64,000 bases of DNA from Xenorhabdus sp014467285. Lineage in GTDB: Bacteria > Pseudomonadota > Gammaproteobacteria > Enterobacterales > Enterobacteriaceae. Shown here piece after piece: positions 25,226 to 33,793 of this stretch. The stretch covers positions 62,001-126,000 of the forward strand of contig NZ_NKHR01000002.1 of the NCBI RefSeq assembly GCF_014467285.1, read 5' to 3'. The translations under genes were made by a program, and so were the position numbers. The notes under the pieces are model-generated. The model worked only from the letters and a program-made list of their open reading frames with translations. It was not told where the DNA came from and did not search any database. Each line of letters starts with the position of its first letter. Positions within the stretch are counted from its first letter, which is position 1.

Positions 25226-25720
25226 TTGCTAAAAAATGACATTTTCGAACGTCTAACTGCTTTGTTGGATACTCACAATGCTCGTTATCGTGTCATGGAA
25301 CATGCCACAGGTGGTCGTTCAGAAGAAGTTGCAAAAATACGGGGAACTCAGTTAGGCCAAGGCGCAAAAGGCCTGGTCTGTCATGTGAAAGGGAATGGTT
25401 ATCGACAGTATATCCTTGCTGTTTTACCTGCTGACCAACAAGCTGATCTTGCCACTCTCGCCAGACAAGCAGGAGGAAGCCGGGCATCGTTGGCAAGCTC
25501 AAAAGAAGTTTCTGAATTGACACGCTGTGTCTTTGGCGCCATTCCACCGTTTAGCTTTCATCCGGATTTGAAGCTCGTTGCCGACCCACTCCTATTCGAT
25601 CGCTATGACGAACTGGCATTTAATGCCGGTAGTCTGGAACGTTCAATTATTTTGAATACGGAAGATTACCGTCGTATCGCTATACCAGAATTAGTTGCTT
25701 TTCGAAAAATAGCCGATTAA
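25226..25720 (+). CDS. yeaK: YbaK/aa-tRNA deacylase domain protein YeaK
   Basis: Freestanding editing-domain protein of the INS/YbaK superfamily, 164 residues, which hydrolyses mischarged aminoacyl-tRNA. It resembles E. coli YeaK along its length: GTQLGQGAKGLVCHVKG, the substrate-pocket lysine region, LASSKEVSELTRCVFGAIPPFSF and DELAFNAGSLERSIILN. The start is a TTG with AGGAG 6 bases upstream; the nearby ATG at 25236 is out of frame. It is divergent from yiaY. The exact tRNA substrate is not evident. Confidence 0.88.
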   Translation: MLKNDIFERLTALLDTHNARYRVMEHATGGRSEEVAKIRGTQLGQGAKGLVCHVKGNGYRQYILAVLPADQQADLATLARQAGGSRASLASSKEVSELTRCVFGAIPPFSFHPDLKLVADPLLFDRYDELAFNAGSLERSIILNTEDYRRIAIPELVAFRKIAD

Positions 25721-25815
25721 AGCTAACTTCAAGAAAATACGCTATAAATTCCAGTTAACTTAAATAAGGTTTACATTTTGCTATAATTTAACCAGATGAA
25801 ATGAGTGATTATTAT

Positions 25816-25941
25816 ATGAATAATATTTTTGTTCTAGTAATACTCAGTCTGGTTATCCTCAGCCTCGCTGTATTGCTTTACTATCATGATGCTGAGATAG
25901 CGCACTGGTTAGAGAGATTTGCACAACGGTTGCTCAAGTAG
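25816..25941 (+). CDS. possible small membrane protein (41 residues)
   Basis: A short frame not recognised as a known family. It encodes a hydrophobic segment from about residue 4 to 24 (IFVLVILSLVILSLAVLLYY) followed by an amphipathic charged tail (HDAEIAHWLERFAQRLLK). A TATAAT hexamer at 25782-25787 lies upstream and a terminator at 25974-26003 downstream, so it would form its own short transcript. The ATG at 25816 leaves a leader with a weak GAG signal; an in-frame ATG at 25801 would add five residues. A single-span membrane microprotein is a reasonable guess, without homology support. Confidence 0.45.
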   Translation: MNNIFVLVILSLVILSLAVLLYYHDAEIAHWLERFAQRLLK

Positions 25942-25973
25942 CAACCTCTGAATTAATATGTTTCATTCAACAA

Positions 25974-26003
25974 AATAGGGTGTTGATAACTCAGCACCCT
26001 ATT
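25974..26003. terminator. bidirectional terminator at the gnd end
   Basis: AATAGGGTG (25974-25982) pairs with CACCCTATT (25995-26003). The minus-strand exit reads TTTTG, serving gnd; the plus-strand exit is CTTTG, serving the small frame at 25816. Confidence 0.8.
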
Positions 26004-26041
26004 CTTTGGACATTAAATATTTAATAAAAAATATTAAACGA

Positions 26042-27448
26042 TTATTCCAGCCATTCGGTGTGGTATACACCTTCTTTATCGGTACGCTTGTAAGTGTGCG
26101 CACCAAAGTAATCACGTTGTGCCTGAATCAGGTTGGCTGGCAAAACGGCTGAACGATAGCTGTCGTAATAAGAAATGGCAGCAGAGAATGTTGGTGTTGG
26201 GATACCATTCTGTACGCCATAAGAGACAACATCACGCAGAGCTTGCTGGTATTCGTCTGCAATTTGTTTAAAGTAAGGAGCTAGCAGCAAGTTAGCAATA
26301 GCGGGGTTTTCATTGTACGCATCCGTGATTTTTTGTAGGAATTGCGCACGAATGATACAACCGGCACGGAAAATCTTGGCAATTTCGCCGTAGTTCAGAT
26401 CCCAACTATATTCATCCGAGGCCGCTTTCAGTTGCTGGAAACCTTGCGCATAGGAAACAATCTTACCCAAGTACAGAGCACGGCGAACTTTCTCGATAAA
26501 TTCAGCTTTGTCGCCATTGAATGGCTGTGCTTCCGGGCCAGACAGCACCTTGGATGCCGCCACGCGCTGATCTTTCAGGGAAGAGATATAACGTGCAAAT
26601 ACAGATTCCGTAATCAGTGTCACTGGAACACCCAAATCCAACGAGCTTTGGCTAGTCCATTTCCCGGTACCTTTGTTGGCAGCTTCATCCAGAATCACGT
26701 CAACCAGATATTTACCTTCTTCATCTTTCTTACGGAAAATATCAGCAGTAATTTCGATCAAGTAGCTGCTCAGCTCGCCTTGGTTCCAATCGCTGAATAC
26801 TTCTGCCAATTCCTGATTGCTGAGGTTCAATGCGTTTTTCAATAAGGAATAGGCTTCCGCAATTAGCTGCATATCACCATATTCAATACCATTGTGAACC
26901 ATCTTCACATAATGGCCGGCACCGTCTGCACCAATATAAGTGACGCAAGGCTCGCCATCAACCTGAGCAGCAATCTCTTTCAGAATAGGCGCTACCAGTT
27001 CATAAGCTTCTTTTTGACCACCGGGCATAATTGAAGGGCCTTTCAGTGCACCTTCTTCACCACCAGAAACTCCAGTACCGATAAAGTTAAAACCCTGAGC
27101 AGACAACTCACGATTACGGCGAATAGTATCCTGAAAATAGGTGTTGCCACCATCGATCAGAATGTCACCCTTATCCAAATGTGGCGTCAGTGATGCAATG
27201 GTTTTATCCGTAGCTTCACCTGCCTTAACCATCAACAGAATACGACGTGGCTTTTCCAGTGAATCGACAAATTCTTCAATGGAATAACTTGGAACTAATT
27301 TTTTCCCTGGATTTTCAGCAATAACTTCGTCAGTTTTATCACTGGAGCGGTTAAAAATGGATACAGAGTAACCACGGCTTTCAATATTCAACGCCAGGTT
27401 GCGCCCCATTACCGCCATACCGACAACACCGATCTGCTGTTTGGACAT
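26042..27448 (-). CDS. gnd: 6-phosphogluconate dehydrogenase (decarboxylating)
   Basis: Cytoplasmic pentose phosphate pathway enzyme: 6-phosphogluconate plus NADP gives ribulose 5-phosphate, CO2 and NADPH. It is 468 residues, equal to E. coli Gnd. The N-terminal Rossmann motif is GVVGMAVMGRNLALN, with substrate and catalytic regions IDGGNTYFQDT, GTGVSGGEEGALKGPSIMPGG and KMVHNGIEYGDMQ. ATG at 27448 is chosen, with GGGAG 6 bases upstream and the family N-terminus MSKQQIGVVG. A longer in-frame extension to 27571 has no support and contains promoter DNA. Confidence 0.97.
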   Translation of the reverse strand: MSKQQIGVVGMAVMGRNLALNIESRGYSVSIFNRSSDKTDEVIAENPGKKLVPSYSIEEFVDSLEKPRRILLMVKAGEATDKTIASLTPHLDKGDILIDGGNTYFQDTIRRNRELSAQGFNFIGTGVSGGEEGALKGPSIMPGGQKEAYELVAPILKEIAAQVDGEPCVTYIGADGAGHYVKMVHNGIEYGDMQLIAEAYSLLKNALNLSNQELAEVFSDWNQGELSSYLIEITADIFRKKDEEGKYLVDVILDEAANKGTGKWTSQSSLDLGVPVTLITESVFARYISSLKDQRVAASKVLSGPEAQPFNGDKAEFIEKVRRALYLGKIVSYAQGFQQLKAASDEYSWDLNYGEIAKIFRAGCIIRAQFLQKITDAYNENPAIANLLLAPYFKQIADEYQQALRDVVSYGVQNGIPTPTFSAAISYYDSYRSAVLPANLIQAQRDYFGAHTYKRTDKEGVYHTEWLE

Positions 27449-27747
27449 GAATAACTCCCGTCTAATAATGACTGCTGCCCCACCCAAGATGCAGTACGTG
27501 ACGCAATATGTCATATGCAACACATGCCCGTATGCAACAAAACAGAGTGGACAATTTGTTAATGAAGTCACATGTTAACTCAGGAAAGGCCACAGGGGGT
27601 AGTTATTGATGCAATCGATACCGTCGTGACGTTTGTTTGCTGAAAAAATTTCCAACTAAGATAAATCGACTATTGATATTTCGTCCTTCAATACCCATTA
27701 TTCAATAGTCGGCAGAAGCCGTCATAATAAAAGGTAAAATAAATTGT

Positions 27748-29328
27748 ATGGAATGGATCGCTGATCCGACGATATGGGCCGGTCTGGCTACTCTTATCGT
27801 TTTAGAAATTGTTCTCGGAATTGACAACTTAATATTTATTGCCATTTTGGCAGACAAACTTCCTGAAAAACAGAGAGATAAAGCTCGCCTGACAGGGCTT
27901 TCCTGTGCTCTGGTTATGAGGATATTGCTGCTATTCAGCCTGTCTTGGCTCATTTCCCTGACCAAACCACTCGTTACCCTATGGGATCATCCTTTCAGCG
28001 CCCGTGATTTAATTATGCTGATAGGGGGACTTTTCTTGCTGTTCAAAGCCACAATGGAATTGAATGAACGGCTGGAAGGGAAAACGATACATAGCAATCA
28101 ACAACGCAAAGGAGCCAGCTTCTGGCCGGTTGTCGTGCAGATTATCGTCCTGGATGCGGTATTTTCACTGGATTCCGTTATTACTGCTGTAGGCATGGTC
28201 GATCACATTGGTATCATGATTGCCGCAGTTATCATCGCCATGATCTTGATGATATGGGCCAGTAAGCCTCTGACGAAATTCGTTAATGCACATCCCACAA
28301 TCGTTATCCTCTGTCTTAGTTTCTTGTTGATGATCGGTTTCAGTTTGGTTGCAGAAGGCTTTGGTTACCACATACCGAAAGGCTATCTCTATGCAGCTAT
28401 CGGTTTCTCCATCATGATTGAAGCATTGAATCAGTTTGCCCAATTCAATCGCCGCAAGTTCTTGAGCGCTTCCCGTTCTCTGCGTGAAAGAACCGCGGAG
28501 GCCGTTCTTCACATTTTAAACGGCAAACGTGAAAACGCTGCGTTGGATAATCATACTTCCAATCTGATTGCGGATGGTGCTGATAACGAAGAAGTCTTTG
28601 AGCCTCAAGAGCGCCAGATGATCGCCCGTGTTCTCAGCATGGCTCAGCGTACCGTCAGCAGTATCATGACTTCACGCCATGATGTTGTTTATCTTGATGC
28701 CCATGCTCCGGCTGAAAAATTGACTCTGTTGCTGGAACAAAAGCCGCATACGCGAATTGTCGTCACCGATGAGACAACCAGTGATGAACCTCTCGGCGTA
28801 GTGCACGTGATTGATATCCTCAACCAACAACTGACTCACAATGCCTTCGATTTACGGAAATTGGTGCAACAACCGCTGATTTTCCCGGAATCCCTCTCTT
28901 TGCTGCAAGCATTGGAGCAATTCCGTCTGGCGCAAACACATTTCGCGTTTGTCGTTGATGAGTTCGGTTCTGTTGAAGGTGTAGTCACAGTAACAGATGT
29001 GATGGAGACCATTACCGGTAACCTGCCTGTGGGTGGCGGAGAGATCGATGCCCGCCATGATATTCAGGTCATGGAAGAAGGGTATTGGGTTGCCAATGGG
29101 TTTATGCCACTAGAAGATTTGGTTCTTTACGTGCCACTGCCATTGGATGAAAAACGCGAATACCAAACACTGGCTGGTTTGTTAATGGAACACTTGCAAC
29201 ATATTCCACAACAAGGCGAACAATTGCAGATTGGTGATTATTTGTTTGAACCACTGGAAATCACTAGCCACCGTATCAATAAAGTAAAAATTACTTCATT
29301 GAAAGTGGAAGAAGAAGTGGAAATGTAA
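27748..29328 (+). CDS. yegH: TerC/CBS/CorC-domain inner-membrane protein YegH
   Basis: 526-residue protein with three parts. An N-terminal TerC-like membrane domain (about residues 1-235, seven hydrophobic segments) has the acidic motifs EIVLGIDNLIF and DAVFSLDSVITAVG. A CBS-domain pair (about 300-420) has IMTSRHDVVYLD and VVDEFGSVEGVVT. The C-terminal CorC/HlyC domain (about 435-520) follows. It resembles E. coli YegH, which also lies beside asmA-dcd-udk. TerC relatives have been tied to metal-ion export, but no substrate is known for YegH. A GC-rich hairpin with a T-run follows. Confidence 0.9.
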   Translation: MEWIADPTIWAGLATLIVLEIVLGIDNLIFIAILADKLPEKQRDKARLTGLSCALVMRILLLFSLSWLISLTKPLVTLWDHPFSARDLIMLIGGLFLLFKATMELNERLEGKTIHSNQQRKGASFWPVVVQIIVLDAVFSLDSVITAVGMVDHIGIMIAAVIIAMILMIWASKPLTKFVNAHPTIVILCLSFLLMIGFSLVAEGFGYHIPKGYLYAAIGFSIMIEALNQFAQFNRRKFLSASRSLRERTAEAVLHILNGKRENAALDNHTSNLIADGADNEEVFEPQERQMIARVLSMAQRTVSSIMTSRHDVVYLDAHAPAEKLTLLLEQKPHTRIVVTDETTSDEPLGVVHVIDILNQQLTHNAFDLRKLVQQPLIFPESLSLLQALEQFRLAQTHFAFVVDEFGSVEGVVTVTDVMETITGNLPVGGGEIDARHDIQVMEEGYWVANGFMPLEDLVLYVPLPLDEKREYQTLAGLLMEHLQHIPQQGEQLQIGDYLFEPLEITSHRINKVKITSLKVEEEVEM

Positions 29329-29358
29329 CACGCCAACCTGAAATTAGATGGCTACTGA

Positions 29359-29387
29359 GAAAAACCGGCATAAAGCCGGTTTTTTTA
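29359..29387 (+). terminator. terminator of yegH
   Basis: ACCGGC (29364-29369) pairs with GCCGGT (29375-29380), extended by flanking A/T pairs, followed by a run of T to 29387. It lies 31 bases after the yegH stop. Confidence 0.9.
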
Positions 29388-29473
29388 TTCCTATATGTTT
29401 TATCAGTTTGGTTCAATTTTTAGGCTATTTACTTATAACTTCCCTAAGTACAATTAACGCCATTCAATGGTAG

Positions 29474-29962
29474 TTAGCCGCTAAAGATGACGTTGAGGGA
29501 CGGCTGGAGAAAAGTAAGAATGGAGCTGATATCCCAGATAAACAAGCCCTTGTGCGAAATTTAGGCTTGGGTGATTTGGTAGGATCAGACCTTGAATCAC
29601 GTCGAATCGGGGAAGATCACACCATCATCAAACTGGGTGAGATATTCATGCTAAATGGGCTTGTGGTTGGAAGTGAACCTATTGGCGAATTTAATGTATC
29701 TGTGATTGGTGGGGTGACTTATTATACTCACTTCTACAAAATCACACTGCCCACGGCCTTGCCAAATGGCATTATTTCATGCCAGGCAAGTATTGTCGGA
29801 GATAGTTTTGATAATCAGCATCCTAGTTATTTGGCTGATGTCAAAACTCGGCGAGATAATTCAGACGGAGTTGGCTTGTCGAAAGATACACTGACGGTCT
29901 CCGTCACGACTAATCAGCTTGGCTGGGTACCGCACTTCTACTATCAGGTTGTCGGGTATTAA
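29474..29962 (+). pseudogene. phage tail-fibre C-terminal remnant
   Basis: The frame opens directly after a TAG at 29471 and reads on to a TAA at 29962 without a credible start near its head (GTG at 29551 or later ATGs only). The first part (LEKSKNGADIPDKQALVRNLGLG) is the linker typical of phage tail fibres, and the rest is a fibre-tip-like domain ending in a beta-rich FYYQVVGY. The N-terminal baseplate-attachment part is missing and no other phage gene is adjacent, so this is judged a decayed fragment left by an excised or deleted prophage. Lying between yegH and asmA, which are neighbours in E. coli, it marks a past insertion. Confidence 0.65.
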
Positions 29963-29995
29963 TACAGTAAGGTATTAACAGAAATAGGCATTAAA

Positions 29996-30023
29996 TCAGG
30001 TGATCGCCAAAGCGATCACCTGA
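29996..30023. repeat. perfect 12-bp hairpin after the tail-fibre remnant
   Basis: TCAGGTGATCGC (29996-30007) pairs with GCGATCACCTGA (30012-30023) around a CAAA loop. There is no T-tract. It may be the old terminator of the fibre gene. Confidence 0.7.
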
Positions 30024-30210
30024 CCTAAACTAAAATATCAATTTCTTTTCTATTACTACACATAAACCGACGATAATGCACGACCAAGATTAGACGTCAT
30101 AGGTAATATTTACCCTCTCTTTGTCTTATTTCTGACTTTATGATTTGTGACACTCTAAGCCATTTTTTTAATTAAAATTTGCATACATGGTTAACATTAC
30201 GTATTAATGA

Positions 30211-32082
30211 TTACCCCTGTTTTTTATTCAGCAATTCCTCTAGTTTTTTAAGGTTCTCATTATCGTTGTTTTCGAGCCAATCTTTGATGGATTTTTTGGC
30301 TCTTTCTTGTATCTCATCACGCAATACAGATTCCACATTCAACATATATTGCAGGTTATTCCAATCACCATAAACGCGCAGTGGCACTCTTAACTTCGCC
30401 AGACGACGTACCAATTCGTTCTGTTGACCCCATCCACCGGTCAGTTGCACCCATAATGAAACATCGGTGTTCTGTTTCAGTAAATTCGCTTTTCCTTTAC
30501 CCTGAATATTGAGAATACCGGAAGTTGCAGTAAGTCCACTAATATTAATCTCACCATGATCCAATTGTGCTTTCACTGACATATTTTTCGCTTCTGTAAA
30601 ATCATCTGTATTCGTAGGTTGACTGACTTGATCAGTTGCCCGGGAAAAAGATTGCTGAATAAGCTGTGGAATATTCAATCCTTTCAGGCGCGCGTTTTTC
30701 AGATCGATATTCAAATCACCCTGCCAATAATGGGAAACGGCATATTCGTCATACCCTTCCCCCACAAGATCACCATCTACGTTAATCTGACCATTGAATA
30801 TTGGCGGTAATGCTAATGCGGTTAACAATGGCTCCAGTTCAATTTTCTGTAAAAATGGCTTTGTATGTAATTTTGCAGGAGTCACTGTGGCATCAATCGT
30901 GGTTGGCAGCGCAAAATGTCCACCAAATAGATTGCCGTTTAACTTTTCAATTCTCGCCAAGCCATTATTATTCACAGCCTGCAAACCAAAATTATCAATA
31001 TTCATCCCCTGATAAATGAGCTTATCTGCCATGAATGAGACATCAGCATCAACGCCTTGCAAAAAAGTAAGATCGTAATTGGACAATGGCGAGACTGATG
31101 CCGCGATCACTGGTTTTGAGGAGTTATTTTCGATTCGATAATCATGTTTTGACTGCGGGGTATTTTTCGGTAAGACATCCCACCCTAACAGATTGTCCAG
31201 ATTCAATTTTGGCGATGTCAGGTTGATGGAATATTGCGGCTTATCTTTCAATATGGCAGTAATATTACCTTTCAGCTCGTTCTCATCATTCACCATCAAC
31301 GCTATTTTTTGCAGTGATATTGATTCAGGTGAAGCCTGATATTTCACTGTAGCACTGCCCGTCCCTTGAATTCCGGCAGATGGCAAACCAACACCCTTTA
31401 ATTGATACGTCAGGGAATTAATGTCAGCCAACATCTTCTGCGGATAGTCGGAAATATCCACTAAGGCACCAAGTTCAAATGCCAATTCTTTCTGATTCTG
31501 ATTAATTTTACTGCTGAGTTTGAGGTCAACGTGATTTTTATCATTGCGTTCCAACAGTAAATTGATACCACGAACATTTAATTGGGAATGATCACTAGCT
31601 TGCCAGATCAATAAACTATCCACTACTTTGATTCTGGCAATATCCAATTTCCAAGCCTGACGGCCAGAGACGGCGGGATAGCGAATATCACTTTCCGGCG
31701 CAATCGGGGCTTGCAGCCGTTTCTGCGGCTGACTATCTGGGGTGAATCGCAATACAGCCTCTTTCAGCATCACTTCTTTAACTGAAAGCTGGTGGGATAA
31801 CAGAGGCAATAATTCCACGTCCAGACGCATATTTTCTGCCACAATTGCCGGCTTTTTAGCATCCTGAGCGGTCAATGATACCTGCCCAGTCAGAATGCTC
31901 AGTTTTGGCCAGGCATGCCAGCGTAAATCATCCTGAAACACGAGCTGGTAGCCACTCTTCTTTTGTACCTGTTTGACTATATAGTCACGGAAATCATTTG
32001 GGTTAATTAACATGACCAGCGTAGTTAAACCAGCAACAATGACTACCAACAAAATAACGAGTGTCGTCAACAATCTTTTCAT
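30211..32082 (-). CDS. asmA: AsmA family protein
   Basis: Large envelope protein anchored by one N-terminal transmembrane segment (about residues 5-26), the rest periplasmic. AsmA-like proteins form long beta-rich bridges related to lipid transfer between membranes; E. coli asmA mutations affect outer-membrane protein assembly and lipopolysaccharide. At 623 residues it is near the E. coli length of 617. An N-terminal AsmA domain (DYIVKQVQKKSGYQL) and a C-terminal GL-N-type repeat region ending in a lysine-rich tail are visible. It precedes a gap of 62 bases to dcd; the order udk-dcd-asmA on one strand matches E. coli. Confidence 0.93.
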   Translation of the reverse strand: MKRLLTTLVILLVVIVAGLTTLVMLINPNDFRDYIVKQVQKKSGYQLVFQDDLRWHAWPKLSILTGQVSLTAQDAKKPAIVAENMRLDVELLPLLSHQLSVKEVMLKEAVLRFTPDSQPQKRLQAPIAPESDIRYPAVSGRQAWKLDIARIKVVDSLLIWQASDHSQLNVRGINLLLERNDKNHVDLKLSSKINQNQKELAFELGALVDISDYPQKMLADINSLTYQLKGVGLPSAGIQGTGSATVKYQASPESISLQKIALMVNDENELKGNITAILKDKPQYSINLTSPKLNLDNLLGWDVLPKNTPQSKHDYRIENNSSKPVIAASVSPLSNYDLTFLQGVDADVSFMADKLIYQGMNIDNFGLQAVNNNGLARIEKLNGNLFGGHFALPTTIDATVTPAKLHTKPFLQKIELEPLLTALALPPIFNGQINVDGDLVGEGYDEYAVSHYWQGDLNIDLKNARLKGLNIPQLIQQSFSRATDQVSQPTNTDDFTEAKNMSVKAQLDHGEINISGLTATSGILNIQGKGKANLLKQNTDVSLWVQLTGGWGQQNELVRRLAKLRVPLRVYGDWNNLQYMLNVESVLRDEIQERAKKSIKDWLENNDNENLKKLEELLNKKQG

Positions 32083-32144
32083 GACTTCCCCAGTCTCATG
32101 TCTACAAGATGACTATTTTCACCAGAAAGCTTTACCAGAAAAGA

Positions 32145-32726
32145 TTAATCTTCACTGATACGGCTACCTACGGCTCCCTGCTGATTTTTATATTTAGCAT
32201 CCTGACGCCGGTTATAAGGCCGTTCAGCCGATCCCGAAAGCGGTTCAAAGCTCAATGCGCCTATGACCATTCCGGGGCGTAAAGCCAAAGGCAGTTTGCC
32301 CGAATTATAGAATTCCAGAACGATTTGCCCCTGCCAACCCGGATCAATACGATGCGCAGTGACATGCACCATCAGGCCGAGACGCGCCAGAGATGAACGC
32401 CCATCCAACCAACCGACTAAATTATCAGGCAGTGTGACAGATTCCAGCGTTACCGCCAAAGCCAATTCACCGGGATGGAGGAAAAATGCTTCTCCATCCG
32501 GCAAAGTAATTTCATCGCTCATGACACGGTCAAGTGCCGCATTGACTTCCGCCTTAGGTCCACTTAAATCAATGTAAGCGGCAGTATGACCCCGAAAAAC
32601 GCGAAACTGATTCCCAAGGCGCACATCAGCAGTTGCCCCATTAATACGTTCAACAGGGGGACGTGGGGTAATTACCAGCTTACCTTCATCTAGCCATTTA
32701 ATAATGTCACGGTCACAGAGTCGCAT
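32145..32726 (-). CDS. dcd: dCTP deaminase
   Basis: Trimeric cytoplasmic enzyme converting dCTP to dUTP, the main source of dUMP for thymidylate synthesis in enterobacteria. It is 193 residues long. The core WLDGRSSLARLGLMVHVTAH, the catalytic-glutamate block GWQGQIVLEFYNSG and the C-terminal nucleotide-closing tail are present. It is probably co-transcribed with udk upstream and asmA downstream. Confidence 0.96.
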   Translation of the reverse strand: MRLCDRDIIKWLDEGKLVITPRPPVERINGATADVRLGNQFRVFRGHTAAYIDLSGPKAEVNAALDRVMSDEITLPDGEAFFLHPGELALAVTLESVTLPDNLVGWLDGRSSLARLGLMVHVTAHRIDPGWQGQIVLEFYNSGKLPLALRPGMVIGALSFEPLSGSAERPYNRRQDAKYKNQQGAVGSRISED

Positions 32727-32773
32727 TATTTCCTCTCAAATACGATGATACTTATGAATGCCTGAACAGCAGA

Positions 32774-33415
32774 TTATTCGCAAAATTGGCCAATTTTGGC
32801 TTTTAAGATATCAATGGCCACGCGGTTCTTCCCACCACGAGGTACAATAATATCGGCATATTGTTTTGATGGCTCGATAAATTGCAGGAACATGGGCCGT
32901 ACCGTTTTCTTGTACTGTTCCATGACGGAATCCAATGAACGCCCACGTTCATTCACATCGCGTTTAATACGGCGCATCAAACAGATATCCAGTGGTGTAT
33001 CGACAAAAATGGAAAAATCCAACTCTTGACGCAAACGCTTATCCGTTAATAGTAGGATACCTTCGAGAATAATGACTCTTTTCGGTTCAAAATGAATGGA
33101 TTCAGGTTTGCGGGTGTGTTCAACGTAGTCATATTGCGGCAATTCAATGGAGTTTCCGGCCTTCAGTGCCTGGAGATGTTCAAACAGTAAATTGTGATCC
33201 ATTGAACTTGGGTGATCATAATTAACTTTATAACGTTCTTCCATTGGGGTGTTGGTTTGATCTTTATAATAGCAATCTTCTGGAATAACACCGATATTAT
33301 GATCACCAACCTGAGCGCGTAATTCTCTATAAAGTGTGCTGGCAATTAGGCTTTTGCCTGAGGCGGAGGCACCTGAGATACCTACGATTGTACACTTATG
33401 TGCTTCATCAGCCAT
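32774..33415 (-). CDS. udk: uridine/cytidine kinase
   Basis: Pyrimidine salvage kinase phosphorylating uridine and cytidine, mainly with GTP in E. coli. It is 213 residues, the same as E. coli. The P-loop is GISGASASGKS near the start, the substrate block is DCYYKDQ and DHPSSMD, and the lid has RRIKRDVNERGR. ATG at 33415 gives the homologous N-terminus MADEAHKC; a longer frame to 33478 adds a hydrophobic run with no counterpart in the family. Confidence 0.95.
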   Translation of the reverse strand: MADEAHKCTIVGISGASASGKSLIASTLYRELRAQVGDHNIGVIPEDCYYKDQTNTPMEERYKVNYDHPSSMDHNLLFEHLQALKAGNSIELPQYDYVEHTRKPESIHFEPKRVIILEGILLLTDKRLRQELDFSIFVDTPLDICLMRRIKRDVNERGRSLDSVMEQYKKTVRPMFLQFIEPSKQYADIIVPRGGKNRVAIDILKAKIGQFCE

Positions 33416-33793
33416 AGTAGAAATAACCTGGTTAAAAAAGAAAAAATAAAGTGGGAACATGGTATTCACGAACACCATGTGTGGCGGATTATAGGGAGTT
33501 AGTGGCTTCTATTCCAGAGTAAACAAGATAAGTCTCGTTTTTTTCGATACGCTTCGCATAAAAATTCCGCGATTTTATGCTTCAAGTGGAGAATACGCTA
33601 AAAATAATCCTTCAATGGTATGTAATTGAAATATGGAAAGTGATGCGAGGCATTTCGGCAGATAAAATAGACATCACCGAACATAGGTCAATGGCTCTGT
33701 AACCGTAGGAGCCATTGACCTACGTTTTTAATACTGAATCACTCAAATATCATAAACCACCACAGGATGATAATAATATCAATGAGTTACTCA
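33416..33793. other. intergenic stretch upstream of udk
   Basis: No gene is visible. It holds the udk promoter region, an inverted repeat GCATAAAA/TTTTATGC near 33555-33580, and a long hairpin at 33685-33721 behind the lipoprotein gene. Confidence 0.55.
33685..33721. terminator. hairpin downstream of the YiiG-like gene
   Basis: AGGTCAATGGCTC (33685-33697) pairs with GAGCCATTGACCT (33709-33721), a perfect 13-bp stem. A T-run follows on the plus strand (33725-33729), but the flanking gene ends on the minus strand, where an A-run precedes the stem. Terminator function for the lipoprotein gene is likely by position. Confidence 0.6.

Noticed and set aside
27449..27571. Long N-terminal extension of gnd
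   Set aside because: No ribosome-binding site, no counterpart in 6-phosphogluconate dehydrogenases, and the ATG at 27448 has a strong GGGAG signal.
29552..29962. Intact 136-residue gene
   Set aside because: The same frame extends upstream as typical tail-fibre linker sequence with no start, so it is better read as a fragment of a larger fibre gene.
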